NCBI RefSeq assembly: GCF_000715495.1
Contig: NZ_JNLX01000117.1
Location: forward strand, 1-32,487
Direction: 5' to 3'
Origin: Hymenobacter sp. IS2118
Lineage (GTDB): Bacteria > Bacteroidota > Bacteroidia > Cytophagales > Hymenobacteraceae
Length of the DNA: 32,487 bases
Shown here: piece after piece, positions 22,294 through 29,096 of the stretch
How the letters are laid out: the number at the start of each line of letters is the position of its first letter
Numbering within the stretch: the first letter of the stretch is position 1
The notes under the pieces: model-generated
What the model was told of the DNA's origin: nothing
Database searches by the model: none
The model's input: only the letters and a program-made list of their open reading frames with translations
Translations under genes and position numbers: made by a program

Positions 22294-22359
22294 GCTTGAG
22301 CTTGCCGTGTAAGGTCATGCGCTAGCCCTAAACGGCAAGCTAAAGCTTACCGCACAAAG
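22281..22359. repeat. REP-type inverted repeat, right of the RAYT gene
   Basis: 28-bp arms at 22281-22308 and 22332-22359, reverse complementary with one mismatch, around a 23-nt loop; core GCGGTAAGCTT and AGCTTGCCG. The first arm contains the end of the RAYT reading frame (stop TAA at 22291-22293). The repeat ends just before the rpmH promoter. Confidence 0.9.
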
Positions 22360-22362
22360 CCC

Positions 22363-22393
22363 TTGCCTTTTCCAAACGGAATCCGTACCTTTG
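22363..22393 (+). promoter_or_regulatory. rpmH promoter
   Basis: TTG (22363-22365), a 20-nt spacer and TACCTTTG (22386-22393), an exact consensus arrangement, 27 nt before the rpmH ATG. It begins 3 bp after the REP repeat ends. Confidence 0.78.
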
Positions 22394-22420
22394 CCGGCCC
22401 AACTTGAAACTACACATAAG

Positions 22421-22579
22421 ATGAAACGTACCTATCAGCCTTCGAAGCGCAAGCGTGTTAACAAGCACGGCTTCCGCCTCCGCATGGAATCCGCCAACGG
22501 CCGCAACGTGCTGGCCCGTCGCCGCGCCAAAGGCCGCAAGCGCCTCACCGTATCTGACGAGGGCAAGCACAAACGCTAG
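22421..22579 (+). CDS. rpmH: Ribosomal protein L34 (bL34)
   Basis: A 52-aa highly basic protein, [20 protein letters not shown], matching the universal L34 start, followed by the [20 protein letters not shown] core. It is a component of the 50S subunit. The usual bacterial partner rnpA follows 72 bp downstream. The ATG at 22421 is fixed by the conserved N-terminus. The C-terminal SDEGKHKR is a short phylum-typical extension. Confidence 0.98.
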   Translation: MKRTYQPSKRKRVNKHGFRLRMESANGRNVLARRRAKGRKRLTVSDEGKHKR

Positions 22580-22585
22580 CATTTC

Positions 22586-22692
22586 TTGGCTGTTAGCCAA
22601 TAGCTTGTAGCTGTTAGCTAGCGGTTTCATCACCTTGCGCGTATTGGCATCGTGAACGAGCTAACAGCTAAAATCTCTCAGCCAACAGCTAG
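22586..22692. repeat. TAGCTGTTAGC-type dispersed repeats between rpmH and rnpA
   Basis: TTGGCTGTTAGCCAA (22586-22600) is a perfect 6-bp hairpin. It is followed by TAGCTTGTAGCTGTTAGCTA, and after a gap by GAGCTAACAGCTAAAA and CCAACAGCTAGG (to 22692). The second group is the inverse of the first. It spans the intergenic gap and the first codons of rnpA, and is related to the repeats at 8853-8957. Confidence 0.65.
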
Positions 22693-23101
22693 GAGAAAGT
22701 ATACCTTTCCAAAAGAGGAACACCTGTGCCGCAAGAAGCTCATCGAAGAGCTTTTTAGCAAGCAGAGTTCCTCTTTTGGCGTTTACCCCCTGCGCATGGT
22801 TTGGGTGCCGAGCGCCGCGCCTACTACGGCACCCCCGCAGGTGCTCATCAGCGTGAGCAAGCGCACCTTCAAGCGGGCCGTCGACCGTAACCGGCTCAAA
22901 CGGCTCATTCGGGAGGCGTATCGGCTCAATAAATATCGGTTGCTGGAGCAACCCGGCGGGCATCAGGTCGCTCTTCTAGGTATTATCTTCACGGGCAAGG
23001 AAAAAAGCCCGCTGACGTTGGTGGAAAAAAAATTAATTTCCGGTCTCCAACGTTTGCCAGGCGCCGACACCGGGACATCCGTCCCGGCGCCGGCCCCGTA
23101 G
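22652..23101 (+). CDS. rnpA: Ribonuclease P protein component
   Basis: A 149-aa protein from a GTG start. The family core begins near TFPKEEHLCRKKLIEELF (about residue 18) and has the RNR signature KRAVDRNRLKRLIREAYRLNK, which contacts the RNase P RNA; the complex matures tRNA 5' ends. The first roughly 14 codons fall within the TAGCTGTTAGC-type repeat, so the N-terminal MNELTAKISQPTAR is repeat-derived. No later ATG or GTG precedes the conserved core closely enough to avoid it. The C-terminus is Pro/Ala-rich. Downstream, the S41 peptidase gene starts after 27 bp, probably in the same operon. Confidence 0.93.
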   Translation: MNELTAKISQPTARRKYTFPKEEHLCRKKLIEELFSKQSSSFGVYPLRMVWVPSAAPTTAPPQVLISVSKRTFKRAVDRNRLKRLIREAYRLNKYRLLEQPGGHQVALLGIIFTGKEKSPLTLVEKKLISGLQRLPGADTGTSVPAPAP

Positions 23102-23128
23102 ATTCGCCTACCTGCTACCTGTATTTTT

Positions 23129-24823
23129 ATGACTATCCGTAAAAAGCTACTCGCTACGCTTGCGCTCAGCACCTTGGGTCTGGTGTCCTTCCGGGCTGCT
23201 TCCGACAACGAACGGTACTTCGAAATTGCCAAAAACCTGGACATTTTCGTTACGCTGTTTAAGGAGGTGAACACCTATTATGTGGATGAGGTGACGCCCG
23301 CCAAACTGGTGAAAACGGGCATCGACGCCATGCTGCGCTCGCTCGACCCCTACACCAACTATATTCCGGAGGACGACATTGAGGACTTCCGCACCATGAC
23401 TACCGGGCAGTACGGCGGCATTGGGGCCTCGGTGGTGAAACGCAACGGCAAAACCGTGGTGCAAAGCGCCTACGAAGGCTATCCGGCCCAAAAAGCCGGC
23501 CTGCTGCCCGGCGATGAGATTTTGAACATCAACGGCGTTGTGGTTGATAAGAAGACCAATTCCGACATCAGCAAGCTCCTCAAAGGGCAGGCCAACTCGG
23601 TGGTGAAGCTGATGGTGACGCGCTACGGCCAGCCCCAGCCCGTGCAGATTGATATCACCCGTGACCGGATTCAGGTGGATAATGTGCCGTACACAGGCAT
23701 GATTTCGGGCGACGTGGGCTACTTCCAACTCGGCACTTTTACGGTGGATGCGGGCAAGGAAGTGCGCGCCGCCGTGACCAAGCTCAAGGAGCAGGGCGCT
23801 AAGAAAATTGTGTTCGACATCCGCGACAATCCCGGCGGGCTGCTGAACGAGGCGGTGAATATTTCCAACCTTTTCATCGACAAAGGGCTGGACGTGGTGA
23901 GTACCAAGGGCAAAGTCACGGAGTGGAATAAAACCTACAAAGCCCTCGACCAGCCGCTCGATACGGAGATTCCGGTGGCCATTATTACGAGCAGCCGTTC
24001 GGCTTCGGCTTCCGAAATCGTGTCGGGGGTGCTGCAGGACTACGACCGCGCCGTGGTGGTGGGCGAACGCACCTTCGGCAAGGGGCTGGTGCAGGCCACG
24101 CGCCCGCTCAGCTACAACTCGCAGCTGAAGGTGACCACCGCCAAATACTACATTCCCAGCGGCCGCTGCATTCAGGAAGTCGACTACGCCCACCGCGGCG
24201 AAGACGGCACGCTGGGCAAATTTCCGGATTCACTGCGCACTGCTTTCAAAACCACTGCGGGGCGCACCGTGTACGACGGCGGCGGCGTAGCCCCCGACAT
24301 TGAAGTGCAGGAGCGCGAAATTGCCGACATCACCCGCGTACTGCTCCAGAAAAGCTACCTCTTCGACTACGCCACCCGCTACCGGGCCGAGCACGCCAGC
24401 ATTGTTCCGGCCCGCCAGTTCAAGCTGACCGATGCCGATTACCAGAAGTTCGTGGGCTTTCTGCAAGGAAAAAACATCAGCTACAGCACCGACGCGGAGA
24501 AAGCCCTCGCTGACCTTGGCGTCAAGGTGAAGGACGACAAGCATTATGATGATGTGAAAGCCGAACTCGAAGCCATTCGGAAGAAGGTGACCGTGAACAA
24601 AGCCAACGACCTGCAGCGCTTCAGACCCGAAATCAAAGAGTTGCTGGAGCAGGAAATTGTGTCGCGCTACTATTTCGAGAAGGGCCGCACCGAAGCCGGC
24701 TTCGACGACGACCCCAACATCATCGCCGCCGTCGCCGTGCTCAACGAGCCCAATCGGTATGCGGCGTTGCTGAAGCCCACGGGCCAGGCGGCGAGTGCCC
24801 GCAAGTCGGCGGGGACGAAATAG
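23129..24823 (+). CDS. S41-family C-terminal processing peptidase (CtpA/Prc-like)
   Basis: A 564-aa protein with an N-terminal signal-like segment (MTIRKKLLATLALSTLGLVS) directing it to the envelope. The PDZ domain (about 95-165; QYGGIGASV, AGLLPGDEILNINGV) presents substrate C-termini. The S41 core has SRSASASEIVSG with catalytic Ser293 and TFGKGLVQ with Lys318, the 25-residue spacing of Prc. The C-terminal roughly 170 residues are helical. Such proteases trim or degrade periplasmic proteins. Third gene of the rpmH - rnpA - S41 block often seen in Bacteroidota. Confidence 0.93.
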   Translation: MTIRKKLLATLALSTLGLVSFRAASDNERYFEIAKNLDIFVTLFKEVNTYYVDEVTPAKLVKTGIDAMLRSLDPYTNYIPEDDIEDFRTMTTGQYGGIGASVVKRNGKTVVQSAYEGYPAQKAGLLPGDEILNINGVVVDKKTNSDISKLLKGQANSVVKLMVTRYGQPQPVQIDITRDRIQVDNVPYTGMISGDVGYFQLGTFTVDAGKEVRAAVTKLKEQGAKKIVFDIRDNPGGLLNEAVNISNLFIDKGLDVVSTKGKVTEWNKTYKALDQPLDTEIPVAIITSSRSASASEIVSGVLQDYDRAVVVGERTFGKGLVQATRPLSYNSQLKVTTAKYYIPSGRCIQEVDYAHRGEDGTLGKFPDSLRTAFKTTAGRTVYDGGGVAPDIEVQEREIADITRVLLQKSYLFDYATRYRAEHASIVPARQFKLTDADYQKFVGFLQGKNISYSTDAEKALADLGVKVKDDKHYDDVKAELEAIRKKVTVNKANDLQRFRPEIKELLEQEIVSRYYFEKGRTEAGFDDDPNIIAAVAVLNEPNRYAALLKPTGQAASARKSAGTK

Positions 24824-24860
24824 ATTACTGACTTTCCAAATATGGCACTCACATAGCCTT

Positions 24861-24866
24861 AAGGAG
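24861..24866 (+). promoter_or_regulatory. Shine-Dalgarno sequence of the GNAT gene
   Basis: AAGGAG, 7 nt before the ATG at 24874. This is a canonical ribosome-binding site in a genome where the other genes here lack one, consistent with foreign origin of the gene. Confidence 0.65.
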
Positions 24867-24873
24867 CGCACAA

Positions 24874-25476
24874 ATGTTGCCTGAACAAAATTCTAAGTGC
24901 ATTCATAGAGGTGTAGTGCTGTCTACCGGCGGATTGGAGTTGCACTCGATTTTTGAACGTCCAGCAGGCTCAGTAGATTCATTAGCTGAGGAATTGTTTG
25001 CGATTTTCTCAAATGAACGTGTTTATAAGCACAATCAAAATAGAAGATTGTCGAGTGTTCAATCAGCCAAAGAATTTATTTTTCGTTCAGTTGAGTCATG
25101 GCAATTAGAACAGTGTTTCAATTACTTTCTGACCAGAACTGATACGAGATGCGTAATTGGAACAGTCCATTTGTACCCTCCGGAAAGTATTAAGATTTTA
25201 TATCCAATAATTCACAGCCTTCCTAGTTTGCAATCACAGCACAGTTGGATGATAGAATGTTATTTAGACCCTGCTTACTGGGGGGATGGAATAATGACTC
25301 TATTTGTGGATGGCATAATACAGGCTATTTTTGAACAAGGAGCAGAAGGTGTTATTGCACTGGTTGATGAGGAAAACGTGGCAAGCTTAGCCTTACTAAG
25401 AAAAATGGGATTTAATAAAAATCATTTATATAAAGATGACGAAGGTCAGTGTTTATGGTTGAGGACTGCTCTGTAG
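24874..25476 (+). CDS. GNAT-family N-acetyltransferase, AT-rich and probably acquired
   Basis: A 200-aa protein with a RimJ/RimL-like GNAT layout: an N-terminal strand-helix (GLELHSIF...VDSLAEELFAIFSNERVYKHN), CVIGTVHLYP as beta4, HSWMIECYLDPAYWGDGIMTLFVDGIIQAIFEQ as the acetyl-CoA helix region, and the family end VDEENVASLALLRKMGFNKN. The usual R-G-x-G-x-A acetyl-CoA loop appears altered to YWGDGIM, so the enzyme may be divergent. Base composition is sharply different from its neighbours: 25021-25080 has only 18 G+C of 60. A strong Shine-Dalgarno precedes it. Horizontal acquisition is the simplest explanation. Substrate unknown. Confidence 0.78.
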   Translation: MLPEQNSKCIHRGVVLSTGGLELHSIFERPAGSVDSLAEELFAIFSNERVYKHNQNRRLSSVQSAKEFIFRSVESWQLEQCFNYFLTRTDTRCVIGTVHLYPPESIKILYPIIHSLPSLQSQHSWMIECYLDPAYWGDGIMTLFVDGIIQAIFEQGAEGVIALVDEENVASLALLRKMGFNKNHLYKDDEGQCLWLRTAL

Positions 25477-25528
25477 CATTTTATTTTCATTTGTTAGCAA
25501 TAGAGTTACTTTCGACTCTGGTTTTTAT

Positions 25529-25966
25529 ATGACTGCCGGCCAACGCCTCGAACCGCTCGTTTCTCAGACGCTGGCCGTGGCTGACCGCCACACGGCGCAG
25601 CTCAAGCAGATTTCCGTGACGGTGAACTACTTACAGGAGAATGTTGACCGCTTACAGGATGCTGTCGGCCAGCTGTTGGAAGCTGGGCAGATGCAAAGTG
25701 ATAACATCCAATTTCTACTGCGGGAAGTAAGCGAGCAACGGCAAGAAGTGCGGACTGACCTTGACGAGTTAAAACACAAAACATCCGGCATCCAGCAAAC
25801 CCAATCATTGACAGGCACCCGGATTGGTGACATGGAAAATTCGGTTTCCTTCATGGGAAATCAAATCACTGGCTTGGATGCTAAGGTGACCGGATTAGAT
25901 GCCAAGGTGACCGGCTTAGATACCAAGCTGGACCAGTTGCTTGGGCTGCTTAGCGGCAATAAGTAA
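25529..25966 (+). CDS. Coiled-coil protein with C-terminal 7-residue repeats
   Basis: A 145-aa soluble protein, mostly heptad-patterned helix (LKQISVTVNYLQENVDRLQDAVGQLLEAG; IQFLLREVSEQRQEVRTDLDELKHKT). It ends in three tandem GLDAKVT-type units encoded by 21-bp repeats at 25871-25933. No signal peptide, membrane segment or catalytic motif. Such repeats often build parallel trimers or dimers, so an oligomerising scaffold is possible. G+C returns to the local norm at the start of this gene. It lies between the acquired GNAT gene and tsaB. Function unknown. Confidence 0.65.
   Translation: MTAGQRLEPLVSQTLAVADRHTAQLKQISVTVNYLQENVDRLQDAVGQLLEAGQMQSDNIQFLLREVSEQRQEVRTDLDELKHKTSGIQQTQSLTGTRIGDMENSVSFMGNQITGLDAKVTGLDAKVTGLDTKLDQLLGLLSGNK
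25871..25933 (+). repeat. Three 21-bp tandem repeats in the coiled-coil gene
   Basis: Units at 25871-25891, 25892-25912 and 25913-25933 encode GLDAKVT, GLDAKVT and GLDTKLD. The third is the most diverged. In-frame units of this kind can expand or contract without breaking the gene. Confidence 0.85.
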
Positions 25967-26003
25967 TAGTACAGCGAGCAGGCGCGGCCAAATCCGGCCG
26001 CCG

Positions 26004-26011
26004 TAAATTTG
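26004..26011 (+). promoter_or_regulatory. Possible -7 box of tsaB
   Basis: TAAATTTG matches TAnnTTTG but lies only 8 nt before the ATG, which would give a leaderless or nearly leaderless mRNA. No TTG is seen at -33. Confidence 0.4.
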
Positions 26012-26019
26012 CCTGCTCT

Positions 26020-26715
26020 ATGCAAACGCTCCTTCTCTCCCTCGAAACCTCGTCGCCCGTCTGCTCGGTGGCCCTGCACCGCGTTGCCGACGGCTCCCTT
26101 ATCGGCCAGACCGAGCTGCGGCTTGATAAGTCGCACTCCACGCACCTCACCATTTTAATTGAGCAGCTGCTGGCTAATGCCGGTCACCAGCTGGCCGACC
26201 TCGCTGCCGTGGCCGTGAGCGACGGGCCCGGTTCTTATACCGGCCTGCGCATTGGGGCCGCCGCCGCTAAGGGGCTGTGCTTCGCGCTCGATATACCGCT
26301 GGTAGCCGTGAGCACTCTCAAAGCCCTCGCGGCGCAAGTGGCAGCCGGCACCGCCCGGCCCGAAAACCACTTCTATTGCCCCATGCTGGATGCCCGGCGG
26401 CAGGAAGTGTATGCCGCCATGTACACCCACGAGGGACAGGAGGTGCTGGCGCCCACGCCCCTCATCCTCGACGCCGATACGCTGGCTGAACAATTGGCCC
26501 GGCACCCGACGTTGTTCTTTGGGAACGGCGCGGCAAAGTTTCAGGCGGTGCTGGGAGAACATTCCAACGCCGGTTTCCTGGCGGGGATTGAGCCTTCGGC
26601 TATTGCGGTGGGGCAGTTGGGCGTGGCGGCGTTTCAGCGGGAGGAATTTCAGGACGTGGCCTATTACGAGCCGTTTTATCTGAAAGAAGTGTACACCACA
26701 ACGCCGAAGAAGTAG
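26020..26715 (+). CDS. tsaB: tRNA threonylcarbamoyladenosine biosynthesis protein TsaB
   Basis: A 231-aa ASKHA-fold protein: LLSLETSSPVCSVAL at the N-terminus and VSDGPGSYTGLRIGAAAAKGLCFAL (about 66-90), the signature of TsaB/YeaZ, then ...VSTLKALAAQ. TsaB is the non-catalytic partner of TsaD; with TsaE they make t6A37 in ANN-decoding tRNAs. Length is normal. The C-terminal YYEPFYLKEVYTT is a typical ending. Its partners are not in the window. Convergent with the small zinc-ribbon gene at 26734-26904. Confidence 0.95.
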   Translation: MQTLLLSLETSSPVCSVALHRVADGSLIGQTELRLDKSHSTHLTILIEQLLANAGHQLADLAAVAVSDGPGSYTGLRIGAAAAKGLCFALDIPLVAVSTLKALAAQVAAGTARPENHFYCPMLDARRQEVYAAMYTHEGQEVLAPTPLILDADTLAEQLARHPTLFFGNGAAKFQAVLGEHSNAGFLAGIEPSAIAVGQLGVAAFQREEFQDVAYYEPFYLKEVYTTTPKK

Positions 26716-26733
26716 TCGTTGTGAACTTGCGGC

Positions 26734-26904
26734 CTAGTGCCGGTAGCCCTGCCAGGTGCCGCCGTAGCGGTAGCCCGGTTGGGTTTTGGCTTTGATACAA
26801 CAACGCTCGCACACAAAAATCCAGCTCTTGCCGCCGGCCGTCGTTTGAATCCTGTATAGCGTGGTAGCTTCTTGCTGGCAATGCGCGCAAAGCTTGGTTT
26901 TCAT
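26734..26904 (-). CDS. 56-aa zinc-ribbon protein
   Basis: A small gene read on the minus strand from the ATG at 26904 to TAG at 26736-26734. It encodes MKTKLCAHCQQEATTLYRIQ and continues through GGKSWIFVCERCC to YRYGGTWQGYRH. Two CxxC pairs (C6/C9 and C32/C35) form a probable zinc ribbon. The LYR, W-x-FVC and YRYGGTW segments recall short conserved bacterial proteins of unknown function, which is why I regard it as real. It is convergent with tsaB (18 bp apart) and divergent from the DUF2480 gene. A nucleic-acid or protein-binding role is only a guess. Confidence 0.7.
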   Translation of the reverse strand: MKTKLCAHCQQEATTLYRIQTTAGGKSWIFVCERCCIKAKTQPGYRYGGTWQGYRH

Positions 26905-26981
26905 GGTTGCTGGCTTGTTTTGCTACTGTTGTAACTGTTGCCCGCCAGGCACTGTTCTAATTTATTCTGCTAATAATTTTT

Positions 26982-27509
26982 ATGGAAACGGAACCCCTCT
27001 TCGTCAACCGCGTCGCTAACTCCGGCCTGGTTACCCTCAACCTGGAAGAAATGCTGCACTCCGGCGAACGAGTGGTGTACGACATCAAGGACAACCTTTT
27101 CCACGGCCTCATGCTGCGCGAAAAGGATTTCCGCGAGTTCGTGAAAACCCACGACTGGACGCAGTACGACCAGAAAAACGTCGCCATCATCTGCTCGGCC
27201 GATGCCATTGTGCCCACCTGGGCCTACATGCTGCTGGCCACCAAACTCCAGGGGCACGCCCACCGCTACGTCTTCGGTAACCTCGATGCCCTGGAACAGT
27301 CGCTGTTTGAAGAAGCCATCGCCGCGCTCGATGCCGAAGAATACCGCGACGGCAAAGTGGTGGTGAAAGGCTGCGGCGACAAGCCTGTGCCCACTTTCGC
27401 CTACGTGGCCATCATGCAAAAGCTCCTGCCCGTCACCAGCAGCATCATGTACGGCGAGCCGTGCAGCACCGTGCCGCTCTACAAAAAGCCCAAAGCAGTG
27501 GCGCAGTAA
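26982..27509 (+). CDS. DUF2480 family protein
   Basis: A 175-aa soluble protein conserved in Bacteroidota. Family-typical segments are FVNRVANSGLVTLNLEE, GERVVYDIKDNLFHGLMLREKDFREFVK, WTQYDQKNVAIICSADAIVPTWAYMLLATKL and KGCGDKPVPTFAYVAIMQKLLPVTSSIMYGEPCSTVPLYKK. The last carries two Cys (in KGCGDK and GEPCSTV), and one more lies in IICSAD; together with His and Asp they could bind a metal, which is speculation. No function is established for the family. The gene is intact, of normal length and closed by a terminator. Confidence 0.88.
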   Translation: METEPLFVNRVANSGLVTLNLEEMLHSGERVVYDIKDNLFHGLMLREKDFREFVKTHDWTQYDQKNVAIICSADAIVPTWAYMLLATKLQGHAHRYVFGNLDALEQSLFEEAIAALDAEEYRDGKVVVKGCGDKPVPTFAYVAIMQKLLPVTSSIMYGEPCSTVPLYKKPKAVAQ

Positions 27510-27526
27510 AGGGAACAGGATAAGAG

Positions 27527-27572
27527 AGAACCGTCATGCCGGGCGTAGCCGAAGCATAACGGTTCTTTTTTC
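27527..27572 (+). terminator. Rho-independent terminator after the DUF2480 gene
   Basis: AGAACCGT (27527-27534) and ACGGTTCT (27559-27566) plus ATGC/GCAT inside, one mismatch, then a run of T. The arm CCGTCATGCCGGGCGTAGCC resembles the GTCATGCTGAGC dispersed repeat, so the terminator may derive from it. Confidence 0.8.
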
Positions 27573-27609
27573 TTAACCCGCTCGGATAACTCGTTCGCAT
27601 CTTTGCACC

Positions 27610-28947
27610 ATGCCCGAGCACACCCCTTATAAAATAACGTTTCTCACCGGCGCGGCCATTGTCATCGCCAACATGGTGGGCACGGGCGTTTTCACCAGCC
27701 TCGGTTTCCAGGTGCTGGGCATCGAAAGCGGCTTTGCGCTGTTGATGCTGTGGCTGGTGGGTGGCCTTATTGCCCTCTGCGGGGCCGTGAGCTACGCCGA
27801 ACTGGCTTCGGCCATGCCCCGCTCAGGCGGCGAATACCACTATCTGACCCAGATTTACCACCCGGCCCTGGGCTTTTTATCGGGTTGGGTTTCGGCCACG
27901 GTGGGCTTCGCGGCCCCCACGGCGCTGGCCGCGCTGGCATTGGGCCAATACGCCAAAAGCGTGTGGCCGGGCCTGGAGCCGCAGTGGCTGTCGGTGGCCG
28001 TAGTGCTGGCCCTCACCGTTGTGCACGGCAGCAGCACCCGCGTCGGCAGCCGCCTCCAAATCATCATTACTGCGCTCAAAGTAGTCGTGCTGGTGGTTTT
28101 TATCGGCGCGGGCATGGTGGTAGGGGAGGGGCAGCCCATCAGTTTCGCGCCCGATGCCGCCGGCTGGCGTGCCCTGCTCAGCCCCGCATTCGCCGTGAGC
28201 CTCGTGTATGTGAGCTACGCCTACTCCGGCTGGAACGCGGCCGTGTATGTGACCGGTGAAATCGAAAACCCCCGCCGCAACCTCTCACGCATCCTGCTCG
28301 CCGGCACCGCCATCGTGCTCCTATTGTATGTCGGGCTGAACTATGTCTTCCTGCGTTCCACGCCAATTAACGGGCTGAAGGGCCAACTGGAAGTCGGCTT
28401 CGTGGCCGCCACCTCCCTTTTCGGCCCTATCGGCGGGCGCATCATGGGCGGCGTTATCGCGGCCCTATTGGTTTCCACCATCAGCTCGATGGTTTTTGCC
28501 GGCCCTCGCATCGTGCAAACGATGGGGGAGGACATCCCCGCTCTGCGCTTCCTGGCTCCCAAAAGCCGCGCTGGCATCCCCGTCCGCGCCCTCGTCCTGC
28601 AAACCGTCATCACCCTGGCCTTTATTCTGAAGCCCAGTTTCCAGGGCGTGCTGGTTTATGCTGGCTTCGTGCTGAACCTGTTCACCTTCCTCACGGTGCT
28701 GGGGCTTTTCGTGCTCCGCTTCCGTCAGCCCGACCTACCGCGTCCTTACCGCGCCTGGGGCTACCCATTTACGCCGCTCCTTTTCCTGGCCCTCAGCGGC
28801 TGGACGCTGCTTTTTATCCTGCGCGACAAGCCTTTGGAATCCCTCTATGGCCTGGCTACTCTGGTAGTGGGAGTATTGGTGTACTTCGTAACTGTTCGCA
28901 TCGGTCGCCCGGTATCGGCCGAAGCGCACGGTCACAACAGCTTCTAA
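27610..28947 (+). CDS. APC-superfamily amino acid permease
   Basis: A 445-aa polytopic protein with about 12 TM helices. The first unwound-helix motif of APC transporters is IVIANMVGTGVFTSLG, followed by helix 3 CGAVSYAELASAMPRSGGEYHYL, the AELA...P..GG.Y pattern shared by the family. VSYAYSGWNAAVYVTGEIENPRRNL in helix 6 is equally typical. It probably exchanges or imports an amino acid with protons; the substrate is not predictable. A CATCTTTG at 27598-27605, one base off the -7 consensus, lies 4 nt before the ATG. Single-gene unit following a terminator. Confidence 0.92.
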   Translation: MPEHTPYKITFLTGAAIVIANMVGTGVFTSLGFQVLGIESGFALLMLWLVGGLIALCGAVSYAELASAMPRSGGEYHYLTQIYHPALGFLSGWVSATVGFAAPTALAALALGQYAKSVWPGLEPQWLSVAVVLALTVVHGSSTRVGSRLQIIITALKVVVLVVFIGAGMVVGEGQPISFAPDAAGWRALLSPAFAVSLVYVSYAYSGWNAAVYVTGEIENPRRNLSRILLAGTAIVLLLYVGLNYVFLRSTPINGLKGQLEVGFVAATSLFGPIGGRIMGGVIAALLVSTISSMVFAGPRIVQTMGEDIPALRFLAPKSRAGIPVRALVLQTVITLAFILKPSFQGVLVYAGFVLNLFTFLTVLGLFVLRFRQPDLPRPYRAWGYPFTPLLFLALSGWTLLFILRDKPLESLYGLATLVVGVLVYFVTVRIGRPVSAEAHGHNSF

Positions 28948-29004
28948 CGGCTCTAACCAATCCATTTACCGCGCCTGATTCCTCCTTTCCCAAACCCGTC
29001 GTCT

Positions 29005-29061
29005 GGCTCACCTCTCTGCGGGAGAGGGGGCCAGCCCCGTAGGAGGCTCGTGAGGTGAGCC
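29005..29061. repeat. Copy of the CTCACC...GGTGAG dispersed repeat
   Basis: GGCTCACCT (29005-29013) and AGGTGAGCC (29053-29061) form the outer stem. The inside holds CTCTCTGCGGGAGAGGGGG, matching the arms of the inverted repeat at 14930-15055. It precedes the lipoprotein gene at 29097 and ends 35 bp before its start. Confidence 0.75.
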
Positions 29062-29096
29062 ACCGTAACTTGCACCTTCATCCACTCCTATATATA

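Noticed and set aside
25871..25933. CRISPR-like short repeats
   Set aside because: The 21-bp units are contiguous without spacers and lie in frame in a coiled-coil gene. No CRISPR array or cas gene is seen in the window.
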